From Phaeodactylum tricornutum CCAP 1055/1 (Eukaryota; Bacillariophyta; Bacillariophyceae; Surirellales; Neidiaceae), in assembly GCF_000150955.2 (NCBI RefSeq), contig NC_011682.1:186001-250000 (forward strand): 64,000 nt of DNA, written 5' to 3'. Below the pieces are notes generated by a model. The model was not told the DNA's origin. It did no database searches and saw only the letters and a program-made list of their open reading frames with translations. The translations under genes were made by a program, and so were the position numbers. Below are positions 31,304-38,645 of the stretch, one piece after another. How positions within the stretch are numbered: the first letter of the stretch is position 1; every line of letters begins with the position of its first letter.

Positions 31304-32374
31304 GTGTCTCCGGTGTCGCTCTGGCTCTCCGTCTTCCTTCACACTTTCGTTCTAATGAACGCGCTCTACGCACAGTCTAGAAGAAAGATATGGGTCGGCG
31401 ACGGATCAACGGACGCGTCGCTTCAGGCGAGCCCCGACGACAACGGCATCATCGTCGCGCTCGCTTCCGGTAAACCCACGGTTCCGTTCACGGCGTATCA
31501 AACTGTGGATGGTAGGGATACGCCACAAGCTTTTTATTTTGTGGCGACCGTCACGGCGTTGGAAGGTCATCTATCGGTTGGCGTTGCGACGCCTGCACGC
31601 GTCCGCCACGGCTACCAAACGCGCGGTTTGTTCTACAACGGCAACCTGACCAACGGAGCAGCCGCCTTACGGACCTCCGTCGGTCCTTACGTACAAACCG
31701 GTAGCCGTGTGGGGATCTTGTGGGAGTCTTTCGTTAAAGACGATGAGTCTACCCGTATCCGTGTGGTCGTGTACGTCAACGACGTTTGTGTCGGATTGGC
31801 CTTTGACGTGGCCGCGGAACGCGACGGCGTAACGTATTGTCCTTGCTTGCACGTGACGGGGAAGGCCACCGTTCGACTGGAGTTTCCGGAGACTGTACCT
31901 ACCGTGCGCACTCGGCAATCTGTACCACCTCCCGTGGCGTCCTACGTAGGCGAGTGGCAACTCGCGCAAGCCTTGGTGGGACCGGAACTCGGCGAACTTA
32001 CTCTGCCTACGGGAATGGTGATCGTCGCTCAAATCACCGTGCCTTCGCCAGTAGACGCGGGTGAGCGAGACGCCACTCGTCACGCATGCTACCGACTGTC
32101 CATAAAGGTGGCTAACACGCTGCACGCTACTTTGCAACTTACCGGCGACACGTTGGAAGCCTTTGACGGAGTTCGTCTGGTCGGTTCCGTGGCATCGACC
32201 CGGATGATGGGACCGCCACCGATGCAAGCGTTGGAACAGACCTTGTGCCAGAATCTTCCCACCGTCACCAAAATGAAACTGACTACCCAAGGTTGGCTCT
32301 TGTCGGGACCGACCATGGAATTGCACTGGGTTCCCCACGAAACGACCTTACAACCTGTCACTGCATATTTGTAG
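31304..32374 (+). CDS. Protein combining a SPRY-like domain and a META (HslJ-like) domain
   Basis: 356 residues, single exon. Residues 1-24 are hydrophobic and end in ALYAQS, a possible signal peptide; Met18 is an alternative start. Residues about 70-200 fit the SPRY/B30.2 pattern: a G-Y-x-T-R-G-L-F-Y-N-G block, VGPYVQTGSRVGILWE, VVVYVNDVCVGLAFDV, then LHVTGKATVRLEFPE. Residues about 215-350 fit a META domain: an initial VGEWQLAQAL, strands ACYRLSIKVAN and LQLTGDTLEAF, then the diagnostic VASTRMMGPPPMQALEQTL followed by LTTQGWLLSGPTMELHW. META domains occur in bacterial HslJ and in Leishmania META1; SPRY domains bind peptides. No catalytic role is known for either. The pairing is the notable point; I infer a binding protein, possibly secreted. 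Its 3' end faces that of the signal peptidase gene 196 bases away. Confidence 0.75.
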   Translation: MSPVSLWLSVFLHTFVLMNALYAQSRRKIWVGDGSTDASLQASPDDNGIIVALASGKPTVPFTAYQTVDGRDTPQAFYFVATVTALEGHLSVGVATPARVRHGYQTRGLFYNGNLTNGAAALRTSVGPYVQTGSRVGILWESFVKDDESTRIRVVVYVNDVCVGLAFDVAAERDGVTYCPCLHVTGKATVRLEFPETVPTVRTRQSVPPPVASYVGEWQLAQALVGPELGELTLPTGMVIVAQITVPSPVDAGERDATRHACYRLSIKVANTLHATLQLTGDTLEAFDGVRLVGSVASTRMMGPPPMQALEQTLCQNLPTVTKMKLTTQGWLLSGPTMELHWVPHETTLQPVTAYL

Positions 32375-32570
32375 CATCCACGTACACTCAGTTATAAACC
32401 TATACCAATATACACACTAACGGGCAGGCAGGCCAACACCCTACGCACGCGTACATTTGATTCGTGTTTTGAAATACAGGTTAACAACGGTGTTGACCCG
32501 TACGTACCCACACTTTGTCACGTACGTATACCGGGTCCACTACCATTGCTTGGATTGCTATGGTTGGTAT

Positions 32571-34370
32571 CTACAATGCATCCGGTGCGTGCAAAAGTCC
32601 AGGGACGGGTCCCCACCGCGAAGGGGGCCATAGCCGCACGACGGGCCGGCCCACAATATCGTTTTGCGGGAGTGGTCCCCAGACACGCGAGTCGATCGAT
32701 ACGGACGCACAATCCCCGAGGACGGCGACTTGTCCCGGTCCGATCCGTACGTTGGCCCCGTCCGGATTGTCGGGCGACGCCTTTTTCAGATAGGCTTCGA
32801 TCAAGCGCAAGGGTTCCGCTTCGCAGGTTTCGCGGGCAACGGCTGGCGTCGCGCCGTTGACGCGGACGGAACCGGAAGGGTCGACCGTGAGGACGTCCCC
32901 TGGTCCGGCGGCGACGCGTTTGACGAACAAATCGCGAGGGGCCAAGCGGCGGCCCGTGCTGCGGACGACCATGTCTTGGAGAGGTTCGGGAGGGTGAAAA
33001 AAGACCACGTCGCCGACGGGAATGTTGGTCCGGGGACCCCAGAAGCGCGGGGTGAGTTTGTCGACGAGGACGACGTCGCCTTTGGCGAGCGTGGGGGCCA
33101 TGCTGAGACTGGGAATGACAAAGAGCGAGACGGCTTGGGAGAGCACGAATGCGACGAGGAGGCCGGTGAGTGCGGTGAGTAGCGATCCCACGGCCGATAC
33201 GGTATTGTACATGGTGGGGGTGAGGAGTTTGGGAATATCGCGTTCGTTGACGCGGACTGGCCAAGGGCGCTCGAGCTGCCGAACAAGGGGATAAACCGGC
33301 TTGAGTTCGTAGTCGGCACCGGGTTGACTGTAAAAGAGGTCACGGTTGGTGTGCGGGTCAATGATGCGCAGGATACGGTATTCGACGCCGGGGTAGGCGC
33401 CTTGTTGAAACATGCGGGGTCGTTGCGCCAACTTTTGGAGGACGGGGACTACAATGGTACCGACCCGGACCCGTTCGTTGGTGGTGGTGGCAATATTGTT
33501 GGTGGACGGTGGCGCCGAGTCGATTTTCCGAATGTCGTCGAGGAGACGAGTCGGCGCCCACGGCCGAGAATCCCCGACGCCGGCAGTGGGCACGGTCGTC
33601 GCGTGCAGGGACACGGTAACTCGAATGTGCAAGGACGGCGACGTCGTGCCGTCATGGTCATCGTCGGCTCCCCCGAGCAAGTCTCGGAGCATGGTTGTGG
33701 ACAATAGGTGGGCACCAAAGTCGTTGGCTCGTCCCTGGGCCAAACGGGATCGTTCGAGACTGACGAACCGCATTCCGGCCCGCCATTCGACGTCAAAGGG
33801 TTTCGGGTCTTGTCGTCCCCGAAGAGTAAAGACAAAGGACGCATCGACCGTATCGTCCGTTGCATCCGGCAAGAATTGCAAATACACTCCGACGCGTTCC
33901 GGGCCACGCTTTCGTCCCCAGCCGCGCGGGTCCGCGGATCCGGCGTGTCCACCGCCGCGGGGATAGACGGAGACCCGAAACCGGTAGATCGGTCCGTCGT
34001 GGGTGGGAATGGCAAAGGGTGCACTGGAGACGGACTCGCCGTACGCCAACGCCAGGAGTTCACGGTGGGTGGGAAAGACGAGTGTCTCGTGAAAGACGCC
34101 ACGGTAGGGACCGGGCGGATCGATGGGGGGAGATGAGTTGTACTGTTCGGCGGCTTGCAACGATGATGATGATGATGATGACAATAGGGTATAGCGGGGA
34201 CAAAGAGAGGTGGGTAGTGCCCGTCGTACGCGACGTAGACGGGGGGAAGTCCACGCGGCCCGGGACGGGAGACTGAGACTCACCCACGCCAGGGTCACAC
34301 CCGTCCGCCATTGTCGTCGTCGTCGCTGTGGTGGTGGTGGTTGTCGGTGTCGTTGTTGTGTGTCCACCAT
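32571..34370 (-). CDS. Type I signal peptidase with an N-terminal MATH-like domain, probably plastid (thylakoid processing peptidase type)
   Basis: 599 residues from the Met at 34370; the open frame extends another 66 codons upstream but with low-complexity His/Pro sequence. Near the N-terminus a hydrophobic segment ends in PSRAAWTSP, resembling the ASAFAP site where the diatom plastid signal is cleaved before an aromatic residue. Residues about 100-275 look like a MATH/TRAF domain ([62 protein letters not shown]). A membrane segment ([22 protein letters not shown]) precedes the peptidase domain: catalytic Ser423 in [10 protein letters not shown], box GDVVLVDKL, general base Lys484 in [12 protein letters not shown], and [15 protein letters not shown] near the end, where the family more often has GDN.N.S.DSR. 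The reaction is removal of signal peptides from exported or lumenal proteins. The MATH-like part is the less certain call. Confidence 0.85.
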   Translation of the reverse strand: MVDTQQRHRQPPPPQRRRRQWRTGVTLAWVSLSLPSRAAWTSPRLRRVRRALPTSLCPRYTLLSSSSSSSLQAAEQYNSSPPIDPPGPYRGVFHETLVFPTHRELLALAYGESVSSAPFAIPTHDGPIYRFRVSVYPRGGGHAGSADPRGWGRKRGPERVGVYLQFLPDATDDTVDASFVFTLRGRQDPKPFDVEWRAGMRFVSLERSRLAQGRANDFGAHLLSTTMLRDLLGGADDDHDGTTSPSLHIRVTVSLHATTVPTAGVGDSRPWAPTRLLDDIRKIDSAPPSTNNIATTTNERVRVGTIVVPVLQKLAQRPRMFQQGAYPGVEYRILRIIDPHTNRDLFYSQPGADYELKPVYPLVRQLERPWPVRVNERDIPKLLTPTMYNTVSAVGSLLTALTGLLVAFVLSQAVSLFVIPSLSMAPTLAKGDVVLVDKLTPRFWGPRTNIPVGDVVFFHPPEPLQDMVVRSTGRRLAPRDLFVKRVAAGPGDVLTVDPSGSVRVNGATPAVARETCEAEPLRLIEAYLKKASPDNPDGANVRIGPGQVAVLGDCASVSIDSRVWGPLPQNDIVGRPVVRLWPPSRWGPVPGLLHAPDAL

Positions 34371-34777
34371 TGCCGTCGTTACTACCACAATATATATATG
34401 TAAAAATTGGTTGTTTGGGAACGGTCGTTGGCGTGAGGGGTGGCGGTGCCAAACGGGCTCGGGGTGAGAGTGTGTGTGTACGTGTGTGTGCGCGGATGCG
34501 ATCGAGATGCCGCTCCGGGAGTGACCAATCACGATCCCAACGGGACCGTTGTACCCTGCCCTATCCATTTACGAATTTGTCCGAGGCGAATCCTACACGC
34601 ATCGGGAGACCAGAGAAGCACCTCTCACCTGTCAACACACAGAACACACACCGTGTACACAAACAACCAACCAACCAACCAAACAACCAACTATACTACT
34701 ACACAGCAAAAGCACAAACTCTTAAACAAACAAAAGAACAACAAGTCGACGAATCGTCCCTTCTTTCACTCAACTCT
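34371..34777. promoter_or_regulatory. Divergent promoter between the signal peptidase and EngB-type GTPase genes
   Basis: About 407 bases separate the two starts. A TATATATAT tract lies at 34391-34399, only 21-29 bases upstream of the signal peptidase Met, and an AACC tandem tract at about 34664-34690, ahead of the GTPase. If the TATA-like tract is used for the minus strand, the 5' leader would be almost absent or the true Met would lie further in. A shared regulatory region for two probable plastid proteins is an inference from the arrangement. Confidence 0.45.
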
Positions 34778-36282
34778 ATGGCGTCCTGTCGTACGTGGAC
34801 GCGAGCGGGATGGTCCGGTACACTCACCATACACCACCACTATCACCATACCACTACTGCACTCCACCACACGACGTCCATATCTCCCGCATTCCACTCC
34901 GCTCACGCTCCATACCCGCCGTGGGGTTTCCAGACTCGCCACTGCGCCGCCTTTGGCAAACACTGGAAGAAACAACCACCCGCACCGTCCAAAAAGCCCA
35001 AAGGACGACCCGGGAACCAAACGGCGCACGCCCCGACCCGACCCACTCCACGCGTTTCGGGACGTGCGCGCCAAGCACGTCTCCGCAAACCCCGGACCCC
35101 CTTTGGGATACCCGAAGCGTCCGATGCTGCCCACCCCAATACTACCTCCGCTAGTAGTACCAGTACGACTCCGAAAACCGGGGTACCGCCCATGTTTGCC
35201 TGGCCCACCGCGTCGCCCTACGTCTTTGTCACCCGCACGGCCGTCGTTACCGCCGGCGTCGATCACACCCAACTCTTCCGCGAAGCCGCCGAACCGTCCT
35301 ACGACCAACCGTCCTTATTCCACAACGGACGTTTCGAATACTTGTCTTCCGTCAGTGACGGATCTTCCAAGAAACCCTTGCAACTCCCGCCCGACTCGGA
35401 CGTGCCGGAAGTGGCCTTTCTCGGTCGTTCCAACGTCGGCAAGTCCAGTCTCATCAATGCACTCATGCGCCGTGATCTCGCCCGCATTAGTAAACAACCC
35501 GGTCGGACCCAACAAGTCCACCTCTTTGGTATCGTCCCCCGGGCCTACGAACCACACCACCACCCGCGCACCACCACGGCGCCGCCGCCCCGGACTACGC
35601 CGCCGCCGCTCGCGGCGTATTCGTCGATTTGCCCGGGTACGGATTCGCCGTCGGACCGGACGACGCCGTAGAGTCGTGGCAAGTACTCACGCAACGATTC
35701 TTGCGGACGCGACGACGGGATACCGGTAATCTACGTCGACTCTTTCTGCTCGTCGACGCCCGACACGGCACGCAAACCATCGATCACTTCGTCATGACCT
35801 GGTTGGAAGATAACGATATTCCCTACACGGTCGTTTTGACCAAGGCGGATTGTGTTGGTGCCCCGCAAATTGTCCGGATGGTCAACCAAATTTGTTTGCG
35901 CTACGCCGCGGAAGTCGGTCACGCGGCCGACGGGGACGTGGCCCCCGCGGCTCTCTACATGAGTCCCATTGTACACGTCACCAGTGCCAAAGGAGGACGG
36001 GGACTCGCCGAATTGCTCTCCACTATCGAAAACGAGTTTCTCGTCCGCAACGATACCGACGAGGACGAGGAATTCAGTGACGACGAGGATTCGTCAGTGG
36101 ACGGAGACTCTAGTGACGAGGATGATGATGATGACGACGAGGACTCTAGTGACGATGATGATTCTCAATACAATGGGGACTCTAGTGACAATGATAGTGA
36201 TGACGACAACAAAGACTCTAGTGACAATGATAGTGATGACGACAAAAGGCCGGACGGTTCCGTAAGACCCCATCAGCGATAA
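34778..36282 (+). CDS. engB: EngB/YihA-type GTPase with a frame break and an acidic repeat tail
   Basis: The start at 34778 ([12 protein letters not shown]) opens a basic, His/Pro-rich N-terminus. GTPase motifs: G1 GRSNVGKSS from residue 216, the EngB-type [10 protein letters not shown] just after it, then in a second frame G3 [10 protein letters not shown] (about 35620-35650), G4 TKAD (about 35840) and G5 TSAKGG (about 35980). Between 35520 and 35620 the frame moves as if one base were missing. This 100-base stretch contains no AG dinucleotide, so a canonical intron cannot explain it; candidate sites are the C5 run at 35536-35540 or the CCG-rich tract at 35581-35592. EngB proteins assist large ribosomal subunit assembly; a plastid or mitochondrial role is likely. 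The last 75 residues are an Asp/Ser tail coded by a 36-base tandem repeat. The insert between G2 and G3 is unusually long. Confidence 0.75.
36106..36249 (+). repeat. In-frame minisatellite, four 36-base units
   Basis: GACTCTAGTGA recurs at 36106, 36142, 36178 and 36214, exactly 36 bases apart. The unit encodes a 12-residue D-S-S-D plus acidic block. The last two units are nearly identical and the first two more diverged. Confidence 0.9.
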
Positions 36283-36408
36283 CGTGACGCATCCCTGCCA
36301 AGCGCTACAGGTGGCTGCCATACCTCGGCTCTATTGGAGAACAAATACGCAATCATTGACCAACACGCAAGTGCCGTCTTTTGACCCGAAAACAAGGCGT
36401 GCACGCAG

Positions 36409-36431
36409 CCCAACCTTTTGTACACATACAG
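36409..36431 (+). repeat. 23-base exact repeat, copy 1
   Basis: Identical to 42670-42692 on the same strand (core CCAACCTTTTGTACACATAC). Chance expectation for an exact match of this length in 64 kb is very low. Confidence 0.85.
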
Positions 36432-36460
36432 TGAATTTGTCATGAATCACCGGAGGACCA

Positions 36461-36548
36461 CATTCATTTTCAAAATGTCAAGTCCCGTGGATTTAGTATG
36501 GTTTCCAATGAGCAGGAAGCAGTTTAGATTATACACGCAGTTCAACTA
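36461..36548 (+). repeat. Dispersed repeat, copy B
   Basis: Matches the reverse complement of 8416-8503; about 85-90 percent identical by eye. Confidence 0.7.
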
Positions 36549-36683
36549 TACAATACTACTAATAAGACAACACGCTACCGTTACATCTGCAACAAAGGAC
36601 TACGCATGCCATTGGTTTTCTGGTGTGTAAGGCAAATTTCTAACACGAAGTCTTGAGTGTGCAGACAGAGATCTCCGTGTTGC

Positions 36684-37922
36684 TCATCTACGACTATTAC
36701 TTCTGTCCAGAAGTACTTGATTGATCTTGATAAGATGCGCCTGGACCAGAAACTGCTTTTTGGCGAGTTTCCGTACCTGTTTGAGATGGGCCACGGCGTC
36801 TAGCTTGCCCGCGTACAAACCACGGTCGAGAAAATAAAGGACGTCCGTCAATGCCGCGTTTTCGGCTGCCAGAGCCAGCATTTGTCCGTGCAGCTCACTG
36901 GCCGGCTGCACCAGCTTGTCAGCCGGTACAGCCTCAGCCTCCTTGGACTCGGCCAGCCTTTCTTTGTGCGACCGTACCCAAGCTTTAATAGCAATGGTTT
37001 TCTCGCGTGTCGTGGACAAATGCCTTTCCAAGGTCTCCTTCTCTTTTTCCAGGGCTTTGATTTGCGCGTCAATCTTGCTTTCTGCATGGATCAACAACTG
37101 TTTATGACGCTCATCCGCTTGCACTTGCTGTTGTGTTTCTTTAGAGAGTTCCACAAAATGGCGTTGGGTCTTGAAAGTCAAATTTTGGCGCAATTGGTCG
37201 ATTCTCCTTTCTTCCCAAGCTTGTTGCGCCAACCGTTGGACTTCGCGTTCTTGTTCAGCTTGTGCAGCCCGTCGGGCGGCGGCGACTGCCGCATTGGCTT
37301 CGGCAGCGTCCTGCGCCAGCCTACGCTCGGCCTCCACTTCCCGTTGACGTTTTTCGCGTTGATAGCTAATGCTACTACCGTGGTTGCTATTCGTTGTCGT
37401 TGTACTGCTCCGTGTATCATTGTAAACGGCAGCGGCGGCGTAGGCTGGCGGTGGGGGCGTGGCGGCTGATGTGCGGGAAAAGACTGGCGGGTCCGCGGAA
37501 AAAACCGAACTCATTTGAATGACCAACTCCACCAAATTGTGGTGATGCGATGTCCATTCGTCCAAATAGGGGATATCGACTTTCCCATCCGAACCCACGT
37601 GCTCGTGATTGTTTTTCAAATAAATGTGTTCGGCCAAACGCACGTAACATACGGGTGGACGCTGGGGGTAGCGCCCGGGTAGGTATATTTCCATCAGTTG
37701 GCGGTACGTTGTGCCACGAAAGTCCACGGCGATCATGCCCTGCAAGACCAGCACGGTGGAATGGGAACCATTGTCTTCGTACAATTCCGCCGCAATGGGA
37801 GTCAAGCGCTCCCCGACGCTCGATCGCAACAACGCCGTGGCGTCCCGATCCACCCGTGCAGGATCGCGGTAGACTCCCCCCAAATGCGAAAGCTGCTCCG
37901 TCACCCGCGGATCGTTCACCAT
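36684..37922 (-). CDS. VPS23: TSG101/Vps23, ESCRT-I subunit
   Basis: 412 residues from the Met at 37922 (MVNDPRVTEQL). The frame is open for 72 more codons upstream, but these lack family resemblance and are probably leader. Residues about 20-145 are a UEV domain: LVLQGMIAVDFRGTTYRQLMEIYLPGRYP, then PPVCYVRL, HVGSDGKVDIPYLDEW and LVELVIQMSSVFSADPPVF. Next come a Pro/Ala linker, a long coiled coil rich in Arg, Glu and Gln (about 190-320), and a C-terminal helical steadiness box (VLYFLDRGLYAGKLDAVAHLKQVRKLAKKQF). This is the full TSG101 layout at about the usual length. The UEV domain binds ubiquitin and PTAP-like peptides but lacks the catalytic Cys of E2 enzymes. The protein works on endosomal membranes in sorting cargo into multivesicular bodies and in membrane scission. 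Confidence 0.92.
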   Translation of the reverse strand: MVNDPRVTEQLSHLGGVYRDPARVDRDATALLRSSVGERLTPIAAELYEDNGSHSTVLVLQGMIAVDFRGTTYRQLMEIYLPGRYPQRPPVCYVRLAEHIYLKNNHEHVGSDGKVDIPYLDEWTSHHHNLVELVIQMSSVFSADPPVFSRTSAATPPPPAYAAAAVYNDTRSSTTTTNSNHGSSISYQREKRQREVEAERRLAQDAAEANAAVAAARRAAQAEQEREVQRLAQQAWEERRIDQLRQNLTFKTQRHFVELSKETQQQVQADERHKQLLIHAESKIDAQIKALEKEKETLERHLSTTREKTIAIKAWVRSHKERLAESKEAEAVPADKLVQPASELHGQMLALAAENAALTDVLYFLDRGLYAGKLDAVAHLKQVRKLAKKQFLVQAHLIKINQVLLDRSNSRR

Positions 37923-38645
37923 GGGGAATTGTGGAGAGTTAGGAATGGAACTATCCAAACTGCGTTGGAATATGCGGTATCTAGTAGAGTAGACACACGA
38001 TGGATGACCTGTCGGGAAGCAGGAGGAAGATAAAGGACAACCACAAGAATCAGGAATGCAGCAGGCTGAACGCATTCGGATTCGCCAACACCGCTGTTGT
38101 CGTAGCTGTGTGAGTCGTGCAGAAGATTCACGAATCAAACACAGAGAGTATCACAGTCTGAAAAAGAAGAACAATCGGGATTCCAACGAGGTCCCCCGCC
38201 GTGGTGAAGCGTTCACAGTCAACTGCTGCGAAGTAGATTGATTGAAGCTTGATGGGTTGGAAGGAGCTCATCCATGCCAGCGCGATACCTTTGCTATGTG
38301 GTAGACAGAGCATATACCGAGCATTGGATTATTTTCTAATTGCAAGATTTCCTTAAAAGCTCGTTCGCACACAATCTAAAGTACTTAGGGGTTTCAGATT
38401 TGGCCGAAATGGCGATTATTCAATTTTTCAGGCCGAACTAGAGCGGCTTTTCTCCAAAGAAAACTTTTTGAAACGATTTAGACAAGTGTATCTGATGTTT
38501 CCAAACATCCTCTAATTATTTAGGAAACCACGCACCTTTCCTAGAGAAGAAAATTGAAATTTCATCTATTTGTTACGGGAGTCTAGTGGTGGTGCCCGCA
38601 AATATCACATCATCAACTGCAGGTAGCTTGCTACGTGAACTGTGT
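37923..38645. other. Intergenic upstream of TSG101
   Basis: About 720 bases, between same-strand genes. Presumed TSG101 promoter; an ACAGTCA heptamer at about 38214. AT-rich at 38320-38560. No gene seen. Confidence 0.5.

Larger units (their letters stand above)
36283..36683. other. Intergenic with two repeat fragments
   Basis: Between convergent genes (EngB-type and TSG101). Holds a 23-base exact repeat (36409-36431) and the dispersed repeat copy B (36461-36548). No gene supported. Confidence 0.55.

Noticed and set aside
34440-35729. 429-residue frame overlapping the EngB-type gene
   Set aside because: It is the second reading frame of the same DNA and is Pro/Arg/Thr-rich; only the other two frames contain GTPase motifs.
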